Origin: Microdochium bolleyi
Lineage: Eukaryota > Ascomycota > Sordariomycetes > Xylariales > Microdochiaceae
Direction of reading: 5' to 3'
Assembly (NCBI GenBank): GCA_001566295.1
Contig: KQ964269.1
Span: 248,001-312,000, forward strand
Length of the DNA stretch: 64,000 nt
Below the pieces are notes generated by a model. That model was not told where the DNA came from and did not search any database. It worked only from the letters and a program-made list of their open reading frames with translations. Below are positions 52,818 to 63,405 of this stretch, piece after piece (positions within the stretch are counted from its first letter, which is position 1; every line of letters starts with the position of its first letter). Made by a program: the position numbers and the translations under genes.

Positions 52818-55800
52818 ATGGCCTTCATCCGCCAGACCTGGACCTTAACGGCAAAGAACCTCAAGGTCTTCCTCCTCCGCCGCGGCTTTGCAACCTTCTT
52901 CCACGCCTTCCTCCTGCCCATCGTCATCGCCGCCTTCCTCAGCTTCGTCCGCAACCTCTTTGCGCCCCCGGCATACTTTGGCATCGCCGAGCCCCGCCCC
53001 ATACGGACCCTTGGCGAGGGCCTCAGTGCGTCTTCCGGCTCTGGGCGTAACACCGTCGCTTTTGTCAACAATGGCCTGACCGGTGGTGACATCGACAGGG
53101 TTATCGACTCCCTCGCCGATACGGTCACCGGTGCCGGCAAGATTGTTGTCAGGCTCAATGCCACCTACGAGCTCGCCACCACCTGCAAGAGCTCTCTCCG
53201 AGGCGTCACCGGCTGCTATGGCGCCGTCGTCTTCTACTCGTCGCCAACAGAGGGCGACTATGGCATATGGAACTACACGATCCGCGCCGACGGCTCGCTC
53301 GGCGGCAGGATGGACTCGCGCACGGCCAACAACGACGTGCAGATCTACACCTTCCCTCTGCAGCGAGCTGTCGATGCTGCCATTGTCAATGTCGACGGCA
53401 CCGACGCGACGCGGGCGGCCTTCGCCAACATGCCCAACGAGTATCTCTTCACGTCAGAGACCGAGGTGGAGCGACAGGAGCGCGTGCGCCAGCAGTACCA
53501 GGCCCAGCTGACAAACGCCTTAGGCGTGGCCTACATCATCATAATGATCGGTATATGTTATCATATGACGGGCGAGATGGCCACCGAGAGAGAGATTGGC
53601 ATGTCGCAGCTCATTGACGCCATGGTGCCAACCAGGTATCTCTGGCAGCCGCAGGTCATTCGGTTCCTGTCCCACCATATCGCGTTCAGCATTGTCTACC
53701 TCCCCGGCTGGGTCATCAGCGCCATCATTGTCGCCCGCGGGGTGTTTGCGCATTCGAGCGTGGTGATATTACTCCTCCTGTTCATCCTGACTGGCCTCTC
53801 GTTCGCTTCCATGTCCATCTTTGGTGCCTCGTTCTTCCATAAATCGCAGCTATCCGGTGTCGTTAGCATCCTCGCCTACTTGTTGCTAGGCATCCTTGCG
53901 CAGGCGCTCACAGCCCCGGGAACTGCCGTCGTCGCTATCTTGAGCTTGCTCTTCGCACCCTGCAACTTCGTCTGGCAGATCACCAACATTGCCAGATTCG
54001 AACAGGCGCTCCAGCCGACCGACCTGACAAAGGTCGCTCCCGGGAGTCCCTGGCAGCTGCCCGCCATTGTCCTTTGGGTGTTCCTCATCATCCAGATCTT
54101 TGCTTATGCTATCTTGGGCTCGCTCGTCGAGCGCTGGCTGCATAGCACTGCCACCAAGGGCCGCAACATTCTGCGCAACCCGTCTGAGCCTCCGCTGGAG
54201 GCGGTTCGCTTGGAGGGCCTGACAAAAGTGTATGCGCCAGGCGTCGTCCGGAGAATGTTCTCTTTCATTGCCAAACCCAAGGAGCCTGTCCTGGCCGTGA
54301 ACAACCTCACACTCGCTGCTGGTCGTGGTCAGATCTTGGCCCTGCTCGGCGCGAACGGAAGCGGAAAGAGCACCACGCTTGACTCCATCGCAGGCATCGC
54401 CAAGCTGAGCAGCGGCGGCATCACTATTGATGGCACCGGTGGCATCGGCATCGCGCCGCAGAAGAATGTGATGTGGGACCAACTCACAGTTGAGGAGCAC
54501 ATCAAGATTTTCAACCGGCTGAAGTCGCCCGGCAAGCCAGCATCCAGGCAGGAGATCCGAGATCTCGTCGAGGCCATCGACTTGGGCCAGAAGCGCAAAG
54601 CTCTATCCAAGACACTCTCCGGAGGTCAAAAGCGAAAGTTGCAACTGGGCATGATGTTGACAGGTGGCAGCGCAGTGTGCTGCGTCGACGAGGTCTCTTC
54701 CGGAATCGATCCTCTCTCGCGCCGCAAGATTTGGGATATCCTCCTGGCTGAGAGAGGCAAGCGTACTATCATCCTGACCACCCACTTCCTCGACGAGGCC
54801 GATCTCCTGGCCGATCATATCGCTATTCTATCGAAGGGCACGCTGCGGGCCTCGGGCACCTCTGTGGAGCTCAAGGACCAGTCTGGAGCTGGGTACCGAG
54901 TCCACGTCTTCAATGCGCGCGACGTAAAAAATGCACCCGATGTCGCAGGCGTCGAGCGCAAGGTCTCCTTCGATGTGATCAGCTACCTTGCGCCGAGCTC
55001 GCAGCTTGCGGCGCAGGTCATCCGCCAGCTCGAGGCAGGCGATATCACAGACTACAAATTCTCCGGCCCAACCATCGAGGACACGTTCCTGCAGGTCGCC
55101 GAGGAGGTCAGGGAGGAGGTCGCTGCCGGCAAGGTCCAGTCAGCTGCAGTGAGCGGCATCGCAAACAAGGAGAGAGCTACGGCACCCGAGGACTCTGATA
55201 GTCCCGAGAAGGCAGACCTCGAGCTCCTCGGGGGTCGGCCTATCGGGTTCGCGAAGCAGACGTGGATCCTCATCCTGAAACGCTGTGTTGTCTTCAAGAA
55301 GAACTGGTTCCCCTATGTCGCCGCGTTCCTCATCCCGATCATCGCAGCGGCGCTGACGCAGCTCTATATCCGCAACTCGCAGCCCGTCAGCTGCCGGCCG
55401 CCCCCGACAAACACCGCGACGTCAAATTCCTTCCAGAACTTGTACAAGGACCTGTTCATGGTCGGCGGGCCGTCTTCGCAGTTCAGCAACGCCACTCTGC
55501 GCAGTCTCTTCGGGCCAACGTTTGGCTCGAACCCAGTCGTCTCCAATATCGCTGTGCAAGCTTTCACCAACGGCCTGCATCTCGTCGATTCTCTGCCCGA
55601 GTTTAACCAGTACATTGAGGTCAACCGCAAGAACATCACGCCTGCTGGCTGGTGGACTGGCGGCCAGGGCACGACGCCGACTCTCAGCTACTATGGAAAC
55701 ATTGGCAGTGTCTTTACTGGTGCCTTTGGCCTCAACGCCTTAGACACTATGCTGGCTAACAAGACGATTCACACGACGTATGCCAGGTTCGACATTCAGT

Positions 55801-57761
55801 GGGCCCCCTCTGTCGAGAATGCCCTGCAACTCCTGGTTTACTTTGGTCTTGCTTCCACAGCCTTCCCAGGATTCTTCGGTCTCTATCCGAACATCGAGAG
55901 GAGACGCAACGTCCGAGGCCTGCAGTACTCCAACGGCGTGCGTTCGTTCCCTTTGTGGCTTGCTCATACTCTGTTCGACTTCTCCCTCGTCCTGGTCTCT
56001 GCAGCTCTCACGATTGGTATCTTTGCCGGTGCGTCAGGCGTATGGTTCCACGTGGGCTATTTGTTTGTCGTCTTCATGCTGTACGGCCTCACGACGATCC
56101 TGCTCGGCTATGTCATTTCATTGTTCTGCGGGTCTCAGCTTGCGACGTATGCCATCGCAGCTGGCAGTCAGGCTGTCGGCTTCCTGGTCTACCTGATTGC
56201 CTACCTCAGTATCATGATCTTTGCACCCGCCCCATCGGTCGACCGTGGCATCATCATTGCCCACTACGTCCTCTCGGCACTCTTCCCCATCGGATCTCTT
56301 GTGCGCGCCTTCTTCGTCGCCCTCAACCTATTCTCAACAGCGTGCTCGGGCGAAGAGTACACGACCAATCCTTCGGGCATGCTGTACTACGGCGCACCCA
56401 TCCTGCTCCTGATTCTGCAGTCCATCTTGCTGTTCTCCCTCCTGCTCTGGAATGACAGCGGCGCGAGCCGCATGCTCGGCCGGTACATCGGACGACGTGC
56501 GCGGTCAACCGCCATTGAGGGCGAGGAAGAAGACGAGGAGATCGCCAAGGAAGTCGAGCGCATCGACAGCTCCGCCTCGACGTCCAGCGAACACCCCGAT
56601 GGCCTGCAGGTCAAGCACCTCACAAAGTCCTTTGGCAAGAACACTGCCGTCGACAACGTCACCTTTGGCATCCAGCGCGGCGAGGTCTTTGCGCTCCTGG
56701 GCCCCAACGGCGCGGGCAAGTCGACCACGATCTCGCTGATCCGCGGCGACATCCAGCCCTCGCGCAGCGGCGGCGACGTGCTGCTCGAGCAGACGTCCAT
56801 CACGCGGCACCGCGCGGCGGCCCGCTCGCACCTGGGCGTGTGCCCGCAGTTCGACGCCATCGACAACATGACGGTCGTCGAGCACCTGCGCTTCTACGCG
56901 CGCGTCCGCGGCGTGCCCGACGTCGAGCACAACGTCAAGGCCGTCCTGGCCGCCGTCGGGCTCAACGCCTTCAGCACGCGCATGGCGGCCGCGCTGTCGG
57001 GCGGCAACAAGCGCAAGCTCTCGCTGGGCATCGCGCTCATGGGCAACCCGTCGGTCGTGCTGCTCGACGAGCCGTCCTCGGGCCTCGACGCCGCGGCGAA
57101 ACGCATCATGTGGCGCACCCTCGGCGCCATCGTCCCCGGGCGGTGCATCCTCCTCACGACGCACAGCATGGAGGAGGCCGACGCGCTGGCGACCCGCGCG
57201 GGCATCCTGGCCAAGCGCATGCTCGCGCTCGGCACGGTCGACAACCTGCGCACGAGGTTCGGCGACGCCCTGCACGTGCACCTCGTCGCGTCGACCGCGC
57301 CGCACTCGACCGACGCCGAGATGGAGCGCATGCGCCAGTGGGTGCTGCGCCAGTGGCCCGGCGAGGGCGTCGTCGACGTCGAGAGCAAGACGTACCACGG
57401 CCAGATGCGCTTCTCCATCCCGGCGAGCGCGGTGCCCGCGCCGTCGGCTGGGCACACCGTGGACGAGAAGGCCGGGGCGCACGACACGCAGATCACATCC
57501 GCCATCGACGGGGGTGCCCCAATCACCAACACCACCGCGACACCGGCGGCCGTGGCAAGGGCCGACGGCAGCGCAATCGGCCGCCTGGTCGTGCTGCTCG
57601 AGGAGAACAAGCGGGCGCTGGGCATCGAGCACTACAGCGTCACCCCCACGACGCTGGACCAGGTGTTCCTGACGATCGTCGGGCGGCATAATGTCCTGGA
57701 GGAAGGGTACAAAAAGGAAGGGGAGGGCAAGGGGCGGAAGTGGTTCTCGGGGCGGAAGTGA
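52818..57761 (+). CDS. Full-size ABCA-type ABC transporter
   Basis: A 1,647-residue protein from a single 4.9-kb exon. The layout is TMD1-NBD1-TMD2-NBD2. TMD1 starts with a helix at about 20-45, followed by a large luminal/extracellular loop to about 225, as in ABCA proteins. NBD1 has Walker A LLGANGSGKSTT (about 507), signature LSGGQKRKLQLG (about 600) and Walker B CCVDEVSSGIDP. NBD2 has LLGPNGAGKSTT (about 1292), LSGGNKRKLSLG (about 1392) and VVLLDEPSSGLDA. Both have the H-loop (TTHFLDEAD, TTHSMEEAD) and catalytic Glu, so both sites look active. The end, VTPTTLDQVFLTIVG, is typical of the family. ABCA proteins move lipids. The frame opens 10 codons earlier at a GTG, so the ATG at 52818 was chosen. 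NBD2 is extremely GC-rich compared with NBD1. Confidence 0.93.
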   Translation: MAFIRQTWTLTAKNLKVFLLRRGFATFFHAFLLPIVIAAFLSFVRNLFAPPAYFGIAEPRPIRTLGEGLSASSGSGRNTVAFVNNGLTGGDIDRVIDSLADTVTGAGKIVVRLNATYELATTCKSSLRGVTGCYGAVVFYSSPTEGDYGIWNYTIRADGSLGGRMDSRTANNDVQIYTFPLQRAVDAAIVNVDGTDATRAAFANMPNEYLFTSETEVERQERVRQQYQAQLTNALGVAYIIIMIGICYHMTGEMATEREIGMSQLIDAMVPTRYLWQPQVIRFLSHHIAFSIVYLPGWVISAIIVARGVFAHSSVVILLLLFILTGLSFASMSIFGASFFHKSQLSGVVSILAYLLLGILAQALTAPGTAVVAILSLLFAPCNFVWQITNIARFEQALQPTDLTKVAPGSPWQLPAIVLWVFLIIQIFAYAILGSLVERWLHSTATKGRNILRNPSEPPLEAVRLEGLTKVYAPGVVRRMFSFIAKPKEPVLAVNNLTLAAGRGQILALLGANGSGKSTTLDSIAGIAKLSSGGITIDGTGGIGIAPQKNVMWDQLTVEEHIKIFNRLKSPGKPASRQEIRDLVEAIDLGQKRKALSKTLSGGQKRKLQLGMMLTGGSAVCCVDEVSSGIDPLSRRKIWDILLAERGKRTIILTTHFLDEADLLADHIAILSKGTLRASGTSVELKDQSGAGYRVHVFNARDVKNAPDVAGVERKVSFDVISYLAPSSQLAAQVIRQLEAGDITDYKFSGPTIEDTFLQVAEEVREEVAAGKVQSAAVSGIANKERATAPEDSDSPEKADLELLGGRPIGFAKQTWILILKRCVVFKKNWFPYVAAFLIPIIAAALTQLYIRNSQPVSCRPPPTNTATSNSFQNLYKDLFMVGGPSSQFSNATLRSLFGPTFGSNPVVSNIAVQAFTNGLHLVDSLPEFNQYIEVNRKNITPAGWWTGGQGTTPTLSYYGNIGSVFTGAFGLNALDTMLANKTIHTTYARFDIQWAPSVENALQLLVYFGLASTAFPGFFGLYPNIERRRNVRGLQYSNGVRSFPLWLAHTLFDFSLVLVSAALTIGIFAGASGVWFHVGYLFVVFMLYGLTTILLGYVISLFCGSQLATYAIAAGSQAVGFLVYLIAYLSIMIFAPAPSVDRGIIIAHYVLSALFPIGSLVRAFFVALNLFSTACSGEEYTTNPSGMLYYGAPILLLILQSILLFSLLLWNDSGASRMLGRYIGRRARSTAIEGEEEDEEIAKEVERIDSSASTSSEHPDGLQVKHLTKSFGKNTAVDNVTFGIQRGEVFALLGPNGAGKSTTISLIRGDIQPSRSGGDVLLEQTSITRHRAAARSHLGVCPQFDAIDNMTVVEHLRFYARVRGVPDVEHNVKAVLAAVGLNAFSTRMAAALSGGNKRKLSLGIALMGNPSVVLLDEPSSGLDAAAKRIMWRTLGAIVPGRCILLTTHSMEEADALATRAGILAKRMLALGTVDNLRTRFGDALHVHLVASTAPHSTDAEMERMRQWVLRQWPGEGVVDVESKTYHGQMRFSIPASAVPAPSAGHTVDEKAGAHDTQITSAIDGGAPITNTTATPAAVARADGSAIGRLVVLLEENKRALGIEHYSVTPTTLDQVFLTIVGRHNVLEEGYKKEGEGKGRKWFSGRK

Positions 57762-58138
57762 GCAGCCTGGAACGAAGGCGGTTGTGCTCTGGACCTTTTC
57801 TTGTTAATTTTTCCTGGTACGTCTGGTATAGAGTCGGTTGTTTATACTTTGAGTTGACGGCACGGCGCCTTTTGCTATTACTTCCCGGGGACGAGCACAG
57901 AGATATATCCTGGGGGCGCTACGTATGTTTCTTTTAGAATGCAAATGCCAAAACTCAAATCTGTAATGTGTATACACTGCATGCTTCCTATGGCCTTGTG
58001 CGAGACCCTGGGTGGCGCCTGTGAACAGCAAGTGACCTAGACACCACAAGGCTGCGGCCGCGCAAAGGGACATGGCCATCTTACTTCCGCCCATACGATA
58101 CATGCGGCGCAGGACGCGCCTTCTTTCTTTCTTTCCCT
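57762..58138. other. Convergent 3' region between the ABCA gene and TOK1
   Basis: 377 bases between converging stops. Nothing recognised. Confidence 0.5.
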
Positions 58139-60787
58139 TTATTCCGTCATTATCCGATCCCGGATTGGATCGTCTTCCGTCCTCAGCTCGCTGAATTTTG
58201 CCCCGGCGCCGGAGAGCGGCTCCTCGCCGTGACCTGTGCGCTCCCGCTTTTGGGCCGTGGCCGCAGCCTGGAGTTCCTTGCGCAGCTTCTCCTGCAGCCG
58301 GTCTAGGATCCATTGGGCCTCGTCGCGGGGATCGAGAAGAGGCGATTTGGTGCCCACCCAGCTCCATTTTGGCTTCTGCTCGCCGTGCTGCTGCTGCTGC
58401 CGGGTGGTGTCTGTTCCGTGGGCCGTGTCTGACGGCGATACTGGATCCTTTTCGTTCTCGTGGTCGCCATGGGCAGGGGTTGCTTGGGGTTGCTGCTCTT
58501 CATGATTGTACTCATTGGCATGAGCGTTTCTGCTGCTGTTATCTGGTAACTTGCCCTTGCAACAAATTGTGCTCGCTCGCCTCGTATTGAGTCGCTCGAG
58601 CAGGGTGCCTCGTCTCTTGGGGTGACTGGGTGCTATGTGCGTCTCCGCGCTGGCCTCGTCCTCGCCCAGAAGACGCAGATACCATGCCCACTATGAGGTG
58701 TATCGTCAGCTCCGGTGGTGCATATGGGGAGCAGAAACAACGACGTGATGTTGCGCGGCACAGAAACACATACCTCACCATAGCTGTACATCCGTGCTGG
58801 CTTCTCTCGCAGATGCTCTGTCACTTTGCGAATCTCATCTATCAGGGTGAGGTGATACTCTGAACGCGACCTATGTGCCTGGCCTGCCATCTCCGGACCA
58901 TGTTGTTGTCTGCTACCGTTCGATGACTGGCCGGCTGGGAGCTTGCCCTTTTCCTGGCGATGCAGCTCGTCCGTCGCTCGTTGCAGCTTGTCCCGCCGTG
59001 CTCGGATCCGCTCCTCGGTAGAGTCCTCGCCGTCGTCGTTGTCGTCCGCTTCGGAACCTGTCTGGTGATGACGCGGGAGGAAGCCGAAGAAACCGGGTAG
59101 GGATATTTCGGTGTCGGTCTCAGGCACAGACACCAGTCCGAAAGTCACCTTGTGGAGGAACATCTTGGCCTCGCGGGTGAATCCCATCTCACCAGGGAGG
59201 ATCGTAAGATTGCCGAGCCTGAGTGTTCCGTCGCGGATCAGCTTGATGATGGTGTCGACCGCGTTCGAGATGAGCACGGTCATCGTGGGAAGAGCAAGCA
59301 GTGACCAGACAACGAAGAAAGCTCGGCCAGCCTTTGATATCGGCGATAAATCGCCGTAGCCAATCGTGGTCAGGCCGGTGAAGCAGAAGTAGAAGGCGTC
59401 AAAATAGCTCCAGCCCTGCCATTCATCCTCACAAATCTCGAAGATCTTGGCACCGACGAGCCAGAGCACCACCAACGTCGAGGTCGATATGGCCATGGCG
59501 GTCCATCTGCGCCTAGCCGACGCCCGCGCTTGTATGTGCCTCATCAGGGTGAACTCGGCACCACGTCGCTCGAATTCAGACCGTGGTAGATGCTTGCCTT
59601 TGAGTTCTGGAAACGCGACAAGCGCCTCGCCATCGATTGGCTCCAGGATACCTCGCTGTTCTTTACGCAGCAGGCGTCTAATGGATTGCCGTCTTTTCTT
59701 CTCGAGAGCCCTGGCGTCCAGCTTGGTCTTGCCACGGTCTAAGACCAGGCTCCGGATGGAGCCGACCACAAGACCCAGGCTAGTGATGCCAATGAGAGCG
59801 TATGGCATCAACAACGCACGGCCAAGTGTGGTGGAAGGAGAGAAGTCTCCATACTAGAAAATATTCAGTCGAGGATTAGAATGACTGAGCTGCGGCAGGG
59901 TCAGGAATCGTGGCTTTAGCAATCACTTACACCAACAGTGAATAGTGTTATATCAGCCCAGTAGACGGCGTCCAAGTAATCCCAACCTTCAATCTTTGAG
60001 AAGAGGAGAGCCCCAAGTAGAAGATATACAAGGAACATGATTGTCTGTAACATGAGAGTTCGTTGACTTGGTGTGAGCTTGAAGTCCTTCGAATAGTGGC
60101 CGGCGTTTGCTCCCCACATTGTGACAGACATCAGACACGCCACGATGAAATACAGGACAGCAGCAAACATGCCGTAATAGAATGCCTGAGACCACACCAG
60201 AATGCCATCTGTCTGCACCTCCTTGAGCGGGCCACTTGCCGTGGCGGTGAGGGCTGCGAGGCAGATGGCAGAGATAAACCAGCCGGTGATGGTGATTGGC
60301 TGTGCAATAGAGAAGCGCACCCGCTTGGCCATATTGAGAAGGAGGAACAAATTCGCGATGAGGGCAATGACGAGCTGAACGGCGTTGATAGCGTAGAGGA
60401 AGTCTGGGTCTTGGATTGGATATGAGTCCGTGATAAGTGCCCCGGGTGGGATCACGAATCGCCACTTCTCGACAAGGGCACAGATACTGAAGGCCGAGGC
60501 CACGGGGCCCAGAGTGCCCGCGATCATGGGAAACGCGGCCGATATGATCCAGTAGCGACTGTGTTTGGCGGTTAGTCGAGTGCTCAAGGTGCTTAAAAGG
60601 CCAAAGCCCGGGTCTGATAGGGGGGCGGCCTGGTGGACGGGACATACGTAGGGCCATCATCGACCAGGGCGGCATCATCGACCTGGGCGGCATCATCTTG
60701 TCCTTTGGCATTTTCCTGCCCGGGAGACTTGGAGTCGACAGCTTCGCAGGTCTCTGAGATGGGCTTCCCGGCGTCGTAATCGTCCAT
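58139..60787 (-). CDS. TOK1: Two-pore-domain outward-rectifying potassium channel
   Basis: Four exons: 60787-60648, 60558-59931, 59853-58774 and 58690-58139. The introns are 89, 77 and 83 bases; 799 residues. It has eight predicted membrane segments with two pore loops. The first selectivity filter, TVGYGDFSP, is split by intron 2 exactly after TVG (residues 254-256). The second is TTIGYGDLSP near 420. Order (six segments plus two) and filters match fungal TOK channels of the plasma membrane, which release K+ on depolarisation. The cytosolic C-terminus is long, charged and Gln-rich. The last exon restores the frame as MYSYGEWAWYLRLLGEDE. Exon 1 carries an 18-base repeat (60651-60697) encoding DDAAQV/DDAALV. 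The gene is divergent from the hydrolase-fold gene to its right. Confidence 0.92.
60651..60697. repeat. 18-base tandem repeat inside TOK1 exon 1
   Basis: About 2.6 copies of an 18-base unit (consensus ggcatcatcgacc core). It is in frame, so length changes would add or remove six residues (DDAA-type) without shifting the reading frame. Confidence 0.75.
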
Positions 60788-61474
60788 GGTGTCTGATGTT
60801 GTCGGGGATCAGGACCGGAAAGGCTATGAGAGGATGTCAAGCCATGGCTGGGATCTTGAGTGGGAGCTGCTGATGTCGTTGTATCCAATGGCCATCACGA
60901 GGTGGACGGACCTGGAAACTGTGAGAAGCTGAGAAGCTCGGGCACATTGCCGCGTGCGAAATTGGAAACCAAGGCCGTGGAGCAGGAGCCAAGGATCACA
61001 TGCCCGAGCTCCGAGGGGTCTCTTGGTGTCACGCGCGAGGGGCCCGCGCTGGGCTGTGACGTATAGGGCGGCCACCGCAGAACTTGGAACAAAGGGCCAC
61101 AGCTAGACAGTCGAGCTCTCCATCAGCAAGTGGGAGCCTTCCGACAGCCAGGACAATCGTTTGCAGCATTACAGGGCCGGGAAGACAACAGGACGCGGCA
61201 GGGCCCAGAACGAGCCGAGGGGTCGGAAGGGCCGGCGTTGCGATCATGATGATGCTGAGCACTGGGCATTATGAAAAGACAATCCAAAGCTTGACAAGCA
61301 ACCCTAAAATCAAGCTTTGTGGAGCCCGTGAAGCCCCCTGCCTGCCACTGCAGAGGCGGCTCCACTGCACTGGACGTCCAACGCGTCCGCCGCTGCAGAG
61401 CGCGACACAGCAGACCACCAGGTGTTCACCGTCGAGACTGTCTCCGGGCGCATCGCGAGGGTCCCCTGGCAACA
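60788..61474. other. Divergent promoter between TOK1 and the hydrolase-fold gene
   Basis: 687 bases. Frames crossing it on both strands have no features. No element recognised. Confidence 0.5.
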
Positions 61475-62884
61475 ATGACAAGATGGATGCGGCATAGGAC
61501 TCTCCTCTCTGCACCGCCGGCCCTGCTGCCGGCCCGGCGCTGCTACACCCACGCGGCCTCGCCTCGGCGCATCCCGGTCCGCTGCGGCATGTCCGGTAGC
61601 ATCAACGTTGAGTAGGGCATCATGTCCCAACCGGGCAGGACAATCCAAGACCGCTGACCTCTCCCAAGCCTATACAACATTGACAACACGCCTTCGACCA
61701 CCCCGTTGCTGATCTATCTGCCACCCTTCTCCACAAGTGCAACGCCGGAACCCCTCCCCCTGCCCGCATTCTGTCGTGACCTGCCCACGGCCGTCGTCAA
61801 CTACAGATGGAAGGGCTACTCGCCATGGGAGGCGGACCACGAAGCACCCCGATCACCGACTCCTTTGGCTGATGCTCAGCCTTCCGAGGTGTTCTCGGCC
61901 GAGCACCAACGCTGGCCTGCGCCGATCCACGACACTCTGATAGCGTATTCATGGCTCATCAAGCACCTTGAACCACCAGCATACATGCGTCGCAGCGTCT
62001 ATGTCTACGGCTCGTATCTCGGCGCCTCGCTCGCTGCGTCGTTGGCACTCACCGAGAACCACCCTCACCATCGCATGGCGGTTCGAGGCTGCGTCGCCTT
62101 CAACGGCGTCTACAACTGGACAATGTTCCTCCCCAACCACCCCATGCACCAGCAGGCGGCCACTGGCACAACGGGCAATGTGCTCGAGCAGTTCCTCACA
62201 CCGCCAGAGGACCCAGAGCTTCAGGAGCTCGGCGACAATATCGAGGCGCTGTTCACGAAGCCAGAGAAGGTATTCGACCACTTCGCCAGCCCCTGCCTCT
62301 TCTTCCACACCCCGGGCCTGCTGGTGCCCCCTTCCTTCGCGGACGTGGACAACGCGAGCATAAGCCGGGCCGTCTACTTCGCGACGCTGCCGAGCCCGTC
62401 CCCATCTTCCTCCCCGGAGCCGCGCGACGCGGCAGCCGACGCGACAGAGCATGCAGCGCGCGAGGAGATGGCCGCGCAGATGGCCGCGCTGAAGCCCCTC
62501 ACCGCGCCGCGCAGGAGCCCGCTCATGTTCCCGCCGCGCGCGTCGACGCTGCGGATACCCGAGACCCTGCTGCTGCACACCACGCCGCCGTCCCCGGCGT
62601 ACCTGCAGCGGCGCGGAGGCAGGCTGAGGAAGAAAGGCCCCGCGGCCAACAGCTTCGCGCACCACGCGTCCGAGCTGGCCGGGCTGATGCACAAGAGCAT
62701 CAACAGGCTCGAACTCAAGGAGCGGGGCAAGTGGGATGAGGAGCAGGACGGCTTTGACGATGAGGCCGCGCAGAGGGTGCAGGTGCGGGATGTCGGGCTG
62801 AACACGGACTTCTTTGAGCTTCCCGAGCAGGGGCAGCAGGCCATTCGCACCTGGCTGGAGGACCGGATGGGGCAGCACGCCTGA
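61475..62884 (+). CDS. Alpha/beta-hydrolase-fold protein, probably mitochondrial, atypical nucleophile elbow
   Basis: Exon 1 is 61475-61611 and exon 2 is 61669-62884, with a 57-base intron (donor GTAGGG, acceptor CAAG); 450 residues. The N-terminus MTRWMRHRTLLSAPPALLPA, continuing with RRCYTHAASPRR, is Arg-rich without acids, as in a mitochondrial presequence. The junction rebuilds SINVDLYNIDNTP, then PLLIYLPPFS and VVNYRWKGYSPW, the first strands of the fold. The expected nucleophile elbow reads YVYGSYLGASLA, so the Ser has Tyr and Leu where GxSxG enzymes have Gly. The middle is Pro/Ser/Ala-rich and the end helical. It resembles a Pezizomycotina family of hydrolase-fold proteins of unknown function; catalysis is uncertain. 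Confidence 0.75.
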
Positions 62885-63235
62885 GCCTGCGGGTCGTTCT
62901 TGCACCTTCTCGCTCGTAAACGGAATTTTGCCATATAGAAACATCTCACGACTAGAGGGGCCTGCCACATGCGTACTCTCACGGCTGCAGATTGTGCAAC
63001 ACGGACGGCCTGTCTGTAGTCAAAGCATGTGGCTCGAGCCTCTGGTCGTCAGCAAGGTGATAAAGGATACATGACGAACAAGCACAGGACAAGTGGCCAG
63101 GAGGCATGCAGTTCCGACATCCAAATGATGAAAGTAATAACAAAATGAAAATTATACTACTGAAACGAGACAAAACAAAAACAGAAAAGAACAGGAAAAT
63201 AGCCCAGCTACGTTTGGTCACCACCAAAAGTGAGT

Positions 63236-63254
63236 GAGCGAGCGAGCGAGCGAG
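63236..63254. repeat. (GAGC)n short tandem repeat
   Basis: About five copies of GAGC/GCGA just downstream of the tRNA gene on its own strand. Confidence 0.8.
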
Positions 63255-63307
63255 CATTTCACACAAGACTCTCAAAATTGATGTGGGCGCCTGAGGAGAG
63301 GGCGACC

Positions 63308-63312
63308 AAAAA
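63308..63312 (-). terminator. RNA polymerase III terminator of the tRNA-Pro gene
   Basis: A run of five T residues on the minus strand starting 4 bases after the tRNA 3' end, the standard Pol III stop. Confidence 0.75.
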
Positions 63313-63315
63313 GAT

Positions 63316-63405
63316 GGGCCTGACCGGGATTCGAACCCGGGGCCACTCGCAAACGGAGGCAAGGAAGAACCCAAAGCGAGTATCATACCACTAGACCATC
63401 AGGCC
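63316..63405 (-). tRNA. tRNA-Pro (anticodon UGG) with an 18-base intron
   Basis: The 90-base gene folds as a cloverleaf. The acceptor stem GGCCTGA pairs with TCAGGCC, discriminator C, no encoded CCA. The D arm contains TGGTCTAGTGGTATGA (A box). The anticodon stem CTCGC pairs with GCGAG, and the T arm holds CCCGGGTTCGAATCCCGG (B box). The anticodon TGG is at 63373-63371. The intron lies after position 37, about 63369-63352, the standard place, leaving a 72-base mature body. It reads CCA and, by wobble, other Pro codons. Confidence 0.93.

Larger units (their letters stand above)
62885..63315. other. Region between the hydrolase-fold gene and the tRNA gene
   Basis: 431 bases holding a 3' flank with an A-rich part near 63130-63200, a (GAGC)n repeat and the tRNA terminator (both listed). 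No gene. Confidence 0.5.

Noticed and set aside
56505..57689. 394-codon minus-strand frame (and a 283-codon plus-strand frame) over the second NBD of the ABCA gene
   Set aside because: Extreme third-position GC removes stops in the other frames; the sense frame has all ABC motifs.
61949..62968. 339-codon minus-strand frame antisense to the hydrolase-fold gene
   Set aside because: Same GC-driven artefact; no motif and a start outside any promoter.
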